From Burkholderiales bacterium (lineage in GTDB: Bacteria; Pseudomonadota; Gammaproteobacteria; Burkholderiales; Burkholderiaceae_E), in NCBI GenBank assembly GCA_003818495.1, contig RPRK01000018.1:1-43775 (forward strand): DNA of 43,775 nucleotides, given 5' to 3'. The first letter of the stretch is position 1; the number at the start of each line of letters is the position of its first letter. Below the pieces are notes generated by a model, which saw nothing but the letters and a program-made list of their open reading frames with translations, ran no database searches and was not told the origin of the DNA. Below, one piece after another: positions 8,437-17,275 of the stretch. Position numbers and translations under genes: made by a program.

Positions 8437-8865
8437 TCAGACTTCCAGCGCCTTCGGCTGCTGGGCGGTGTGCGGGTGGGTCGACTCTGCGTAGACCTTG
8501 AGCTTCTTGATCATCGCGTAGCCGAGCGGGCCCTTGGGCAACATGCCCTTGACCGCTTTCTCGAGTGCACGGCCGGGGAACCGGGCCTGCATCTTTTCGA
8601 AGTTGGTCTCGCTGATGCCGCCCGGGTAGCCCGAGTGGCGGTAGTACTTCTTGTCCTGAGGCTTCGACCCGGTCACACGGATCCGCGCAGCGTTCACGAC
8701 GACGATGAAATCGCCGGTGTCCACGTGCGGGGTGTATTCGGGCTTGTGCTTGCCGCGCAGGCGCAACGCGATTTCCGCGGCCAGTCGCCCGAGGACTTTG
8801 TCGGAGCCGTCGACGACGAACCAGTCGCGGCGCACTTCATGGGGTTTGGCGGAGAAAGTCTTCAT
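8437..8865 (-). CDS. rplM: 50S ribosomal protein L13
   Basis: 142 residues, normal for L13: [19 protein letters not shown] at the start, [27 protein letters not shown], and YRHSGYPGG, followed by the conserved GMLPKGPLG. The ORF track extends 166 codons upstream into non-coding DNA; the ATG at 8865 is the only sensible start and lies about 20 nt from the predicted transcription start. First gene of the rplM-rpsI operon. Confidence 0.98.
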   Translation of the reverse strand: MKTFSAKPHEVRRDWFVVDGSDKVLGRLAAEIALRLRGKHKPEYTPHVDTGDFIVVVNAARIRVTGSKPQDKKYYRHSGYPGGISETNFEKMQARFPGRALEKAVKGMLPKGPLGYAMIKKLKVYAESTHPHTAQQPKALEV

Positions 8866-8892
8866 GGCCTGGCGAATTCTGTGAAGCCGACT

Positions 8893-8922
8893 ATCATAAC
8901 CGGAACCTGGCGCTCGCGTCAA
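8893..8922 (-). promoter_or_regulatory. rplM-rpsI promoter
   Basis: TTGACG (8917-8922), an 18-bp spacer and TATGAT (8893-8898) on the minus strand: one mismatch to each sigma-70 consensus hexamer. The predicted start near 8886 leaves a ~20-nt leader to rplM. Confidence 0.8.
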
Positions 8923-8991
8923 AGCCGTGCGACGGCGAGTCCCTGGATTGCCGGCGCGACGCATGCGAACAAGGCTTGGAGGGGCTCGGGT

Positions 8992-9061
8992 GGGGCCGAA
9001 GATGGGCCCGAAGATGGGCCCCAGGTGCACGTCAGCCGGCCCCCGGGCTGGCCCCCGGGGC
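8992..9061. repeat. Short 12-bp period GC-rich repeats
   Basis: Two tandem 12-mers (GGGGCCGAAGAT, GGGCCCGAAGAT; 8992-9015) plus a decayed third are followed by two copies of another 12-mer (GGCCCCCGGGCT, GGCCCCCGGGGC; 9038-9061). They lie in the 527-bp gap between rplM and the osmC-like gene. No open frame here looks coding. Confidence 0.6.
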
Positions 9062-9103
9062 CTGCATCCGAGCAGCGGCAGCACGGAGCGGCACTTCGGG
9101 CAG

Positions 9104-9132
9104 AAAAAAACCCGGGCGGTGAGGCCCGGGTT
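9104..9132 (-). terminator. Intrinsic terminator of a small RNA
   Basis: On the minus strand AACCCGGGC-CTCACC-GCCCGGGTT (9-bp stem, 6-nt loop) runs into seven T residues. No protein-coding gene on this strand ends here, so it should close a non-coding transcript. Confidence 0.8.
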
Positions 9133-9218
9133 GAATCCACCATTGGAGGAGGGTGGAGGAGACAGCGGAGATCGGGAAAGGCCGTGTGGGACGCCACATC
9201 CGCGCGAACCCGATCGAT
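9104..9218 (-). ncRNA. Candidate trans-acting small RNA (~115 nt)
   Basis: A minus-strand transcript is predicted from a promoter at 9225-9254 to the intrinsic terminator at 9104. The 5' part folds into a stem GAUCGGG/CCCGAUC enclosing UGUGG-CGUC-CCACA. The middle is an unpaired C/U-rich stretch (CUCCUCCACCCUCCUCC) that would pair with GGAGG ribosome-binding sites. The 3' end is a GC hairpin plus U7. This layout resembles Hfq-type regulatory RNAs with anti-Shine-Dalgarno loops. No convincing peptide is encoded. It lies between rplM and the osmC-like gene. Identity to a named sRNA family is not recognised. Confidence 0.6.
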
Positions 9219-9224
9219 GGACTG

Positions 9225-9254
9225 ACTGTAGCACCGGTTTATTGTGCTGTGCAA
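9225..9254 (-). promoter_or_regulatory. Promoter of the candidate small RNA
   Basis: TTGCAC (9249-9254), an 18-bp spacer and TACAGT (9225-9230) on the minus strand. The -35 overlaps an imperfect palindrome TTATTGTGC-TGT-GCAAGATAA, which could be a regulator site. The remaining ~140 bp up to the osmC-like gene show nothing else I can support. Confidence 0.55.
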
Positions 9255-9392
9255 GATAACCTCTCGACGACTCTAGAGCCTGCCCTCTAACCCGGGATTC
9301 CCAGGGGTTTTCGAACCCCCCAGCTGAGCAGGACCAGCCCCTCGAGTCGCCGACTTCCCGCAACGCAACATATCCAGACGAACGACACAGAC

Positions 9393-9815
9393 ATGGAATC
9401 CCTCGTGAGATGGACCGGCCCCGGCACGATGAGCTTCGTCGCCGAGACCGGCAGCGGCCACGCCGTGGTCATGGACGGAGCGCCCGAAGGCGGCGGCCGG
9501 GATCTCGGACCCAGGCCGATGGAGATGGTGCTGCTGGGCACGGGCGGCTGCACCGCCTACGACGTGGTCCTGATCCTTCGGAAAAGCGGGCAGGACGTCA
9601 GGGGCTGCGAGGTTGCGCTCAAGGCCGAGCGGGCCGACACCGACCCGAAGGTCTTCACCGCGATCGGGTTCCACTTCACGGTCCGCGGCCGCGGCCTGAA
9701 ACCGAACGTCGTCGAGCGTGCGATCAAGCTGTCGCACGACAAGTACTGCTCCGCGTCGGCGATGCTGGCCAAGACCGCCGAGCTGACGATGACGTGGGAG
9801 ATCGTCGAGGACTAG
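9393..9815 (+). CDS. OsmC family protein
   Basis: 140 residues. OsmC/Ohr-family proteins are thiol peroxidases or hydroperoxide resistance proteins with two active-site cysteines. Here Cys53 ([11 protein letters not shown]) and Cys119 ([12 protein letters not shown]) occupy these places, with a third, Cys72. It resembles the YhfA-like OsmC subgroup rather than Ohr. No strong ribosome-binding site precedes the ATG. It converges on coq7 over 28 bp made of GGGGCCG repeats. Confidence 0.9.
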   Translation: MESLVRWTGPGTMSFVAETGSGHAVVMDGAPEGGGRDLGPRPMEMVLLGTGGCTAYDVVLILRKSGQDVRGCEVALKAERADTDPKVFTAIGFHFTVRGRGLKPNVVERAIKLSHDKYCSASAMLAKTAELTMTWEIVED

Positions 9816-9843
9816 GGCCGGGGGCCGGGGGCCGGGGCCCGGC
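9816..9843. repeat. GGGGCCG-type tandem repeat between convergent genes
   Basis: The 28 bp between the osmC-like stop and the coq7 stop are three near-copies of GGGGCCG followed by GGGGCCCGG. Its role is unclear; it may fold. Confidence 0.6.
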
Positions 9844-10503
9844 TCAGATCCGGTGGGCCGTGCCGGTCATCACCTTGGCGGCCAGCCGCATGGCGGCCCT
9901 GACGGGCTCGGGCAGCGGCGCCGCACCCAGCGCCTCGGCCTGGTCGGCGTGTCCGCCCTCGTCGCGCTTCATCTGCTCGACGATCGCCCGCGAGGCGACG
10001 TCGCCCGCCGGCAGATGCTCGAGGTGCTCCGCCAGGTGCCGCTCGACCTGCCGCTCGGTCTCGACCATGAACCCGAGCGAGAACCGGTCCCCGACCCGAC
10101 CGGCGATCGCCCCGAAGGCGAACGCCCCGGCGTACCAGAGCGGATTGAGCAGCGAAGGCCGGGCGCCGAGTTCGTCGAGGCGGCCGCGCGTCCAGGCGAG
10201 GTGATCCCCCTCCTCGGCCGCGGCGTCCCGGAAGAACGTCTCGAGTCGCGGGTCGGATGTGGTGGCCGCCTGCCCCTCGTAGAGCGCTTGCGCACAGACC
10301 TCGCCGACGTGGTTCACCCGCATCAGCGCACCGGCCAGACGCCGATCCGACTCCGAGAGCGGATCGCCGAGAATCTCGGATTCGGGGCGGGGCGTCGGGC
10401 GGCTGGCGCCGGGCGAGGCGGCGATCGCGCCCATCGCTCGGCCCGCGCCGGCGAGCAGCCGGTCGAGCGCCGAAAGGCGTCGCAGGGAGGGGGCGTTCGT
10501 CAT
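9844..10503 (-). CDS. coq7: 3-demethoxyubiquinol 3-hydroxylase (Coq7)
   Basis: Di-iron hydroxylase of late ubiquinone synthesis, acting at the membrane. 219 residues from the ATG at 10503, which has an ideal AAGGAGG ribosome site. The ferritin-like di-iron ligands are visible: [18 protein letters not shown] (Glu68), EEGDH (Glu98, His101), a Glu in MVETERQVE and the second ExxH in RDEGGH (Glu182, His185). The 23 upstream codons of the track ORF are non-coding. Confidence 0.95.
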   Translation of the reverse strand: MTNAPSLRRLSALDRLLAGAGRAMGAIAASPGASRPTPRPESEILGDPLSESDRRLAGALMRVNHVGEVCAQALYEGQAATTSDPRLETFFRDAAAEEGDHLAWTRGRLDELGARPSLLNPLWYAGAFAFGAIAGRVGDRFSLGFMVETERQVERHLAEHLEHLPAGDVASRAIVEQMKRDEGGHADQAEALGAAPLPEPVRAAMRLAAKVMTGTAHRI

Positions 10504-10645
10504 GGCCTCCTTATTGTAGAGGGGCCGCCGTCGTGCATCCGGTACCCGACGGACGGACGACGGACGGTGCACCGGCCGCCTTGACCGCTGTTGCTACAAA
10601 GCGACAAAGTACGACCAGCGCTCAGCAGCCGGAGCCGCTTTTCCT

Positions 10646-10673
10646 TTGCCCTCAAGGACTTTTTGGCGAGAAT
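10646..10673 (+). promoter_or_regulatory. Weak candidate promoter for the porin gene
   Basis: TTGCCC, 16 bp, GAGAAT, giving a ~90-nt leader before the porin. The -10 is poor, so the true promoter may lie elsewhere in the 265-bp gap (for example near TTGACC at 10581). Confidence 0.3.
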
Positions 10674-10768
10674 GTTCAGCAACTTCCGGCCGAAGAGTTT
10701 TCTCGGGGAGTTGGGGTGTCGGGTTCGTCCAGGCGCCTGTGGAATCCAGAAACCTAGGAGATTGATCA

Positions 10769-11836
10769 ATGAAGAAATCGCTTCTCGCAGTGGCTGTCGC
10801 GGCCGCCCTGCCGACGTTCGCTCAGGCGCAATCGTCGGTCACGCTGTTCGGTATCCTGGACGCATCGGTCGAGTACTCGAACGAAGACGCGAACCGTGCG
10901 ATCAACGCCACCACCGGTGCCGTCGGCGCTGCTGACTCCGGCCTGCGCCTGAACAGCGGCACCCAGAGCGGCTCGCGCTTCGGCGTGCGCGGTGTCGAGG
11001 ACCTCGGTGGCGGCCTGAAGGCCATCTTCACCATCGAGCACCGCCTCTCGGTCGACACCGGCGACACCGCCGGCGGCGGCTTCAACAACGCCAACGGCAA
11101 TTTCTGGAACGGCCAGGCGTGGGTGGGTCTCGAGACCCGCTTCGGTAACATCACGGCAGGTCGTCAGTACAGCCCGATCTTCTGGGCCCTGATCCCGGCC
11201 GACTTCACCGCGTACGGCTTCTACAACAACTGGGCCGGCTTCACCGGCGCCGGCTTCAGCCCGATCACCCCCCAGGGCCCGATCCGTCTGAACAACTCGG
11301 TGTCGTACAAGTCGCCGACGATGGGCGGCCTGACGGTCTACGGCACGTACGCCATGGGTGAGAACCTCACCGGCACGGGCTCGAGCAACGACATCATGGG
11401 CATCGCTGCCGGCTGGCAGCTCGGCGGCCTGTACCTGGGCGCCGGCTACCACTCGATCGACGCCGCTGCCGGCCTCGAGACGGTGCTGGCCGCGACCGCG
11501 TCGTACAAGTTCACCAGCCTCGGCCTCTCGCTGGGCTACACCCAGCAGGAGTTCGTCGGTGGTGGCGAAGTCGCCACGATCCTGGCGAGCGCGTTCGCCA
11601 ACTTCGGCCCGGGCACCCTGTTCCTCAACGTCGCGATGGTCAGCCCGGACGTGGCCGGCCTGAAGAACGACGACAGCATGCAGCTGGGCGTGGCGTACTC
11701 GATGCCCCTGTCGAAGCGTACCAACTGGTACGTCGCCGTCGGCACGAACGATCTGACGGGCCTGCAGCCCGCGGCGTCGACCGTCTCGGTCGACGGTGCG
11801 ATGCGCGCCTCGATCGGTCTGCGTCACCTGTTCTGA
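10769..11836 (+). CDS. Outer-membrane porin (betaproteobacterial trimeric porin)
   Basis: 355 residues with a clear signal peptide, MKKSLLAVAVAAALPTFAQA, cleaved before QSSVTLFGILDASVEY, the usual first strand of Burkholderiales/Neisseria-type general porins. The chain alternates polar and hydrophobic residues as expected for a 16-strand barrel, carries GSRFGVRGVEDLGGGLKAIF and RQYSPI segments, and ends in a C-terminal Phe (GLRHLF), the Bam recognition signal. An AGGAG ribosome site lies 8 nt before the ATG. Codon use is more uniform than in neighbours, consistent with high expression. A strong terminator follows. Confidence 0.95.
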   Translation: MKKSLLAVAVAAALPTFAQAQSSVTLFGILDASVEYSNEDANRAINATTGAVGAADSGLRLNSGTQSGSRFGVRGVEDLGGGLKAIFTIEHRLSVDTGDTAGGGFNNANGNFWNGQAWVGLETRFGNITAGRQYSPIFWALIPADFTAYGFYNNWAGFTGAGFSPITPQGPIRLNNSVSYKSPTMGGLTVYGTYAMGENLTGTGSSNDIMGIAAGWQLGGLYLGAGYHSIDAAAGLETVLAATASYKFTSLGLSLGYTQQEFVGGGEVATILASAFANFGPGTLFLNVAMVSPDVAGLKNDDSMQLGVAYSMPLSKRTNWYVAVGTNDLTGLQPAASTVSVDGAMRASIGLRHLF

Positions 11837-11876
11837 TCGGATGCCGGCCTCGCGCCGGCTACGATCCGAGCATGGA

Positions 11877-11906
11877 AAGCGCCGGGGAAACCCGGCGCTT
11901 TTTTTT
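11877..11906 (+). terminator. Intrinsic terminator after the porin gene
   Basis: A perfect 10-bp stem AAGCGCCGGG/CCCGGCGCTT with a GAAA tetraloop, running directly into eight T residues. Confidence 0.95.
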
Positions 11907-11964
11907 GGGTCGCGCCGTTCCGGCGAGACCTCGCCCCCCGCCCTGCCCCCGCAGACCGCGCCGA

Positions 11965-11993
11965 TATGATTGAAGCTTGATATATTCAAGCTT
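11965..11993 (+). promoter_or_regulatory. Candidate -10 and MarR operator
   Basis: TATGAT (11965-11970) is followed by the inverted repeat AAGCTTGA-TATAT-TCAAGCTT (11973-11993, perfect 8-bp arms). It lies 24 bp before the MarR gene, over the likely transcription start. AT-rich palindromes of this size are typical MarR sites, so autoregulation of the operon is inferred. The -35 is not convincing. Confidence 0.65.
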
Positions 11994-12017
11994 GAAGCAT
12001 CTGCACGGGGGGCGACG

Positions 12018-12658
12018 ATGGATGCGCACGCGGCCGACCACGAGACGCGACTCGAAGCCGACGATCACTTCGCGCTGAAGCTCTGGCTCCGGATCCTCAC
12101 CTGCTCGAACCTGATCGAGGCACGGATCCGGCACAACCTGCGACGCGACTTCGAGTGCACGCTGCCGCGATTCGACCTGCTCGCGCAGCTCGACCGCAGC
12201 GAGGCGCTCAAGATGAGCGAGCTGTCGCAGCGGCTGATGGTCACCGGCGGCAACGTCACCGGGCTCGCCGATCAGCTGCAGGACGAAGGCTGGCTCGTTC
12301 GCGAACCGGTCGAACACGATCGCCGCGCCACGCGGCTTCGGCTCACCGAGGCGGGTCGCGAGCGGTTCGGCGGCATGGCGCGGACCCACGAGGACTGGGT
12401 CGTCGAGATGCTGGCGGCGCTGTCGCGCGACGAACAGCGCCTGCTGCACGGACTGCTGGGCAAGCTCAAGCTCGGGCTGCGCCCCCCTGCCCCGTCCGGC
12501 GACGGGAGCGCGACGGACCCCGCCCCCGATGCACGCAAGCCCTCGCGGCCGCGACCCGGCCCACAGACCCGCCCTCGCCGCGCTGCAGCCGCCGTCTCCC
12601 GCGGCGCGAGCCGCGGTACCGTCACTCCCATCGTCCGCCCGCGCGGCAAGGTGCGCCC

Positions 12659-12662
<4 letters not shown>
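12018..12662 (+). CDS. MarR family transcriptional regulator with C-terminal extension
   Basis: 214 residues from the ATG at 12018 (the track start at 11970 would lie within the operator). Residues ~15-155 form a MarR winged helix: recognition region [22 protein letters not shown], wing [25 protein letters not shown]. The last ~55 residues are Pro/Arg/Ala-rich and look disordered, which is unusual as MarR proteins normally end at 140-170 residues. Its TGA overlaps the next ATG (ATGA), so it is translationally coupled to the catabolic genes it probably controls. MarR regulators of similar aromatic operons respond to aryl-CoA or aromatic acids. Confidence 0.9.
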
Positions 12663-13492
<830 letters not shown>

Positions 13493-13509
13493 CGCACGGA
13501 GGACCGACG

Positions 13510-14703
13510 ATGAGCGACATGCGTTATCTCGAGCTGCCCTTCTTCGAGCCCCGGCACGCGACCTTCGCCGCCGAGCTCGACGCCTGGGCGGCGAAGACCG
13601 CCCCGGGGATCGACCACTCGGACACCGACGCCGCCTGCCGCGCGTGGGTCCGCGCGCTCGGCGACGCCGGATGGCTGCGCTACGCGGTGCCCGCCTCTCA
13701 CGGCGGCGCGCTGCCGGTGCTCGAGTCGCGCACACTCTGCATCGTGCGCGAGACGCTGGCGCGCCACGACGGACTCGCCGACTTCGCGTTCGCGATGCAG
13801 GGACTGGGCAGCGGGCCGATCGTGCTCGCGGGTTCTGACGCGCTGCGCGAGCGCTGGCTGCCCCGGGTGGCGCGCGGCGAGGCGATCGCGGCGTTCGCGC
13901 TGTCGGAGCCCGACGCCGGCTCCGACGTCGCGGCCATGGCCAGCCGGGCGCGCCGCGAGGTGGCGCCCGACGGCAGCGCATCCTGGGTGATCGACGGCTG
14001 CAAGACGTGGATCTCGAATGGCGGCATCGCCGACTTCTACGTGACCTTCGTGCGCACCGACGACCAGCCGGGCGCGCGCGGCATCGGCGCCTTCGTCGTC
14101 GATGCCGACACGCCCGGACTCTCGATCGCCGAACGCATCGACGTGGTCGCGCCGCACCCGCTCGCGACGCTGGCGTTCGAGGGCTGCCGGGTCCCCGAGT
14201 CGGCACTGCTCGGCGAACCGGGGGGCGGCTTCAAGCTCGCGATGTCGAACCTCGACATCTTCCGGTCGTCGGTCGCGGCCGCCGCGCTCGGCTTCGCTCG
14301 GCGCGCGCTCGACGAAGGTCTGGCGCACGCCCGGTCACGCAAGATGTTCGGCGGCACGCTCGGCGACTTCCAGCTGACCCAAGCGGCCCTCGCCGACATG
14401 GCGACCGCGATCGACGCCTCGATGCTGCTCACCTACCGGGCCGCGTGGCTCCGGGACATGGCGGTCGCGCGCGGCACCGGCGAGCGGCAGACGCGCGAGG
14501 CCGCGATGGCCAAGATGGTCGCGACCGAATCCGCGCAGCAGGTCATCGATCGCGCCGTGCAGCTCTTCGGCGGACTGGGCGTGAAGAAGGGGTCCGCGGT
14601 CGAGGGCCTGTATCGAGAGATCCGAGCGCTGCGCATCTACGAAGGCGCGACCGAAGTGCAGAAACTGATCATCGGCCGCGACCTGCTCAAGGCCGGAGCC
14701 TGA
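13510..14703 (+). CDS. Acyl-CoA dehydrogenase family protein
   Basis: 397 residues, FAD-dependent. Family signatures: [19 protein letters not shown] (flavin/acyl contact), [22 protein letters not shown], the [12 protein letters not shown] segment and the C-terminal [19 protein letters not shown], in which the Glu after Tyr is the usual catalytic base. A GGAGGA ribosome site precedes the ATG, 17 bp after the crotonase gene. Its substrate is probably the CoA thioester made by the downstream ligase; the exact acyl group cannot be read from sequence. Confidence 0.94.
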   Translation: MSDMRYLELPFFEPRHATFAAELDAWAAKTAPGIDHSDTDAACRAWVRALGDAGWLRYAVPASHGGALPVLESRTLCIVRETLARHDGLADFAFAMQGLGSGPIVLAGSDALRERWLPRVARGEAIAAFALSEPDAGSDVAAMASRARREVAPDGSASWVIDGCKTWISNGGIADFYVTFVRTDDQPGARGIGAFVVDADTPGLSIAERIDVVAPHPLATLAFEGCRVPESALLGEPGGGFKLAMSNLDIFRSSVAAAALGFARRALDEGLAHARSRKMFGGTLGDFQLTQAALADMATAIDASMLLTYRAAWLRDMAVARGTGERQTREAAMAKMVATESAQQVIDRAVQLFGGLGVKKGSAVEGLYREIRALRIYEGATEVQKLIIGRDLLKAGA

Positions 14704-14738
14704 CGAACCGGTCCGCCCACCGCCACGGAGGCCACGCG

Positions 14739-16373
14739 ATGTTCCGCAGCGCACACGTCGACACCTTCGCCCGCGATCATCTGCCGCCGCCCGGGCAGTG
14801 GCCCGAGTTCCTGCTGGATCGACCCGAGATCCGCTACCCCGATCGCCTGAACTGCGCGGTCGAGCTGCTCGACGCGACGGTAAGGGCGGGTCATGGCGAG
14901 CGGATCGCGCTCCGGACCGATGCGGCGACCTGTACCTACCGGCAGCTGCAGGCGCAGGTCGACCGGATCTGCCGCGTGCTCGTCGAGGACCTGGCGCTGG
15001 TGCCGGGCAACCGTGTGCTGCTGCGCGGGCCGAACTCGCCGATGATGGCCGCCTGCTGGCTGGCGACCATCAAGTGCGGGCTGGTCGCGGTGGCGACGAT
15101 GCCGCTGCTGCGCGCCCGCGAGCTGGTGCCGGTGATCGAGAAGGCGCGGGTGTCCGCGGCCCTGTGCGATGCACGTCTCGCCGACGAGATGCGGGCCGCG
15201 CAGGCGCTCTGCCCGGGGCTCGGACGCGTGCTCTGGTTCGACGACGGCGACGGCACGGTGGGCGGTGCGCGCGCCGGCTCGCTCGAGGCCCGCGCCGCGA
15301 CGAAGCCCGCGGACTTCGAGGGCTGCGACACCGCGCAGGACGACGTCGCGCTGATCGCGTTCACGTCGGGCACGACCGGCCAGCCCAAGGGCACGATGCA
15401 CTTCCATCGCGATGTGCTCGCGATGTGCGACCTGTTCCCGCGGTCGGTGCTGCGCACGCACGCCGACGACGTCTACTGCGGCACCCCGCCCCTGGCGTTC
15501 ACCTTCGGCCTCGGCGGCATGCTGTGCTTCCCGATGCGGGTCGGCGCCTCCACGCTGCTGCTCGAACGGGCATCGCCCGACTCGCTGCTGGCCGCGATCG
15601 CCCGGCACCGCGCGACCGTGGTCTTCACCGCGCCGACCTTCTACCGGCAGATGGCCTCTCGCGCCGGCGAGTTCGACCTGTCGTCGCTGCGCGCGAGCGT
15701 CTCGGCCGGCGAAGCCCTGCCCGATGCGACACGCCAGCTCTGGAAGCAGGCGACCGGCCTCGAGATGATCGACGGGATCGGCTCGACCGAACTGATCCAC
15801 ATCTTCATCTCGTCGCCGCCGGAGGCGGTCCGACGCGGTTCGATCGGCACGGTGGTGCCGGGGTACGAGGCGCGGATCGTCGACGACGCGATGCGTCCGG
15901 TGCCTCACGGACAGCCCGGACGGCTCGCCGTGAGAGGACCGACCGGCTGCCGGTACCTGGCCGACGACCGCCAGAGCCAGTACGTCCGCGAGGGCTGGAA
16001 CCTCACCGGCGACACGTTCTCGATGGACGCCGACGGCTACTTCTCGTACCACGCGCGCTCCGACGACATGATCGTCTCGGCCGGCTACAACATCGCGGGG
16101 CCCGAGGTCGAGGCGGCGCTGCTCACGCACGAGGCGGTCGCCGAGGCGGGGGTCATCGGCCTGCCCGACGAGGAGCGCGGCACGATCGTCAAGGCGTACG
16201 TCGTGCTGGTGCCCGGGCGGGTGGGCGACGAGACGATGGTGCGGACGCTGCAGGACCACGTGAAGGCGACCATCGCGCCGTACAAGTACCCGCGCGCGAT
16301 CGAGTTCCGAGCGTCGCTGCCGCGCACCGAGACCGGCAAGCTGCAGCGCTTCCGGCTGCGCGACCCGGTCTGA
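14739..16373 (+). CDS. Benzoate/2-aminobenzoate-type CoA ligase (AMP-forming)
   Basis: 544 residues of the ANL superfamily: P-loop TSGTTGQPKGTMHFHRD, A5-type GIGSTELIHIF, hinge YHARSDDMIVSAGYNIAGPEVE and the C-terminal catalytic lysine in PRTETGKLQRF. The GTMHFHRD continuation and the GSTELIH motif match the benzoate/2-aminobenzoate-CoA ligase subfamily better than acetyl- or fatty-acyl ligases. It activates an aromatic carboxylate with ATP and CoA. GGAGG lies 8 nt before the ATG. Last gene of the MarR operon; it converges on the transglutaminase gene over 19 bp. Confidence 0.9.
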   Translation: MFRSAHVDTFARDHLPPPGQWPEFLLDRPEIRYPDRLNCAVELLDATVRAGHGERIALRTDAATCTYRQLQAQVDRICRVLVEDLALVPGNRVLLRGPNSPMMAACWLATIKCGLVAVATMPLLRARELVPVIEKARVSAALCDARLADEMRAAQALCPGLGRVLWFDDGDGTVGGARAGSLEARAATKPADFEGCDTAQDDVALIAFTSGTTGQPKGTMHFHRDVLAMCDLFPRSVLRTHADDVYCGTPPLAFTFGLGGMLCFPMRVGASTLLLERASPDSLLAAIARHRATVVFTAPTFYRQMASRAGEFDLSSLRASVSAGEALPDATRQLWKQATGLEMIDGIGSTELIHIFISSPPEAVRRGSIGTVVPGYEARIVDDAMRPVPHGQPGRLAVRGPTGCRYLADDRQSQYVREGWNLTGDTFSMDADGYFSYHARSDDMIVSAGYNIAGPEVEAALLTHEAVAEAGVIGLPDEERGTIVKAYVVLVPGRVGDETMVRTLQDHVKATIAPYKYPRAIEFRASLPRTETGKLQRFRLRDPV

Positions 16374-16392
16374 CCGGGGGCGGGCCCGCGCC

Positions 16393-17271
16393 CTACTCCG
16401 GCGTCACCGTCACGCGGGCCTCGAGCTCCTGAGCGCCACCGCCGAGGATCACGCCCCTGAGCGGCGTGACGTCGGAGAAGTCGCGGCCCCAGCCGAGCGT
16501 CACGAAGTCCTGATCGACGCGCCGGTCGTTGGTCGGATCGACGTCGATCCAGCCCTGCCCCGGGCACCAGGCCGACACCCAGGCGTGCGACGCGTCGGCG
16601 CCGATCAGGCGCGGCTTGCCCGGGGGCGGCCGGGTGAGGATGTAGCCCGACACGTAGCGGGCGGGCACGCCCACGCCGCGCAGGCAGGCGATCATCAGCT
16701 GCGCGAAGTCCTGGCAGACGCCGCGCCGTTCGGCGAACACCTGCTCGAGCGGCGTCGTCACCGTGGTCGCCTCGGCATCGAACTCGAAGTCGCGATGGAT
16801 GCGGTGCGCGAGATCGTCGAGCGCGACGATGAAGGGCACGCCCGGCCGGAAGCTGCGCGAGGCGTAATGCACCGCACGCCGCGAGCGCGGCACCAGCGGG
16901 CTGGGACCGAAGAACGATGCGAGCTCCAGGGCCTCGCGCCCGCCGGTACGGATCGCCGCCGAGGGATCGAAGGGACGCAGCGCGGCCTCGCTGTCGGACA
17001 CCGGCGGCGCGATCTCGATCCGCGACTCGGCGACGACGTCGAGACGCTCGTGCGCGGCATGGATCGCGAAGGCGGCGACCGCGTTGCCGAACGCGTCGGT
17101 GCGTGCGTCGATCCAGTCGGGAGCGGGCGACACCGCGAGCCGGTGCTCGAGCACGCGCTGGCGCGCGCAGGCCCGCGGCGCGAGATGGGCGAGCTGCCAG
17201 GACTGCGAGACGGGCGCCTCGTAGCGGTACTCGGTCTCGTGCACGACGTGCACGACGCGCGGCGCGCCCAT
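16393..17271 (-). CDS. Transglutaminase-like cysteine protease-fold protein
   Basis: 292 residues. The bacterial transglutaminase N-terminal region (HVVHETEYRYEAPVSQSWQLAHL) precedes a transglutaminase core with a complete triad: Cys in RRGVCQDFAQLMIACLR, His in DASHAWVSAW and Asp in WIDVDPTND. No signal peptide is seen. It follows the ATP-grasp/alpha-E gene by 4 bp. Iyer and colleagues (2009) predicted that such genes form an amidoligase/peptidase-type system, but the substrate is unknown. Confidence 0.92.
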   Translation of the reverse strand: MGAPRVVHVVHETEYRYEAPVSQSWQLAHLAPRACARQRVLEHRLAVSPAPDWIDARTDAFGNAVAAFAIHAAHERLDVVAESRIEIAPPVSDSEAALRPFDPSAAIRTGGREALELASFFGPSPLVPRSRRAVHYASRSFRPGVPFIVALDDLAHRIHRDFEFDAEATTVTTPLEQVFAERRGVCQDFAQLMIACLRGVGVPARYVSGYILTRPPPGKPRLIGADASHAWVSAWCPGQGWIDVDPTNDRRVDQDFVTLGWGRDFSDVTPLRGVILGGGAQELEARVTVTPE

Positions 17272-17275
17272 CGCG

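Noticed and set aside
9300-9375. tRNA-like T-arm (GGGGGTTCGAAAACCCC) on the minus strand
   Set aside because: No acceptor stem, anticodon arm or D-arm can be built around it, and the loop is not the usual seven bases in context. It is a chance palindrome around TTCGAA.
10513-10518. TACAAT box just upstream of coq7 (minus strand)
   Set aside because: A start 7 bases downstream would fall inside the AAGGAGG ribosome-binding site, leaving it out of the mRNA, so it is unlikely to be the coq7 promoter.
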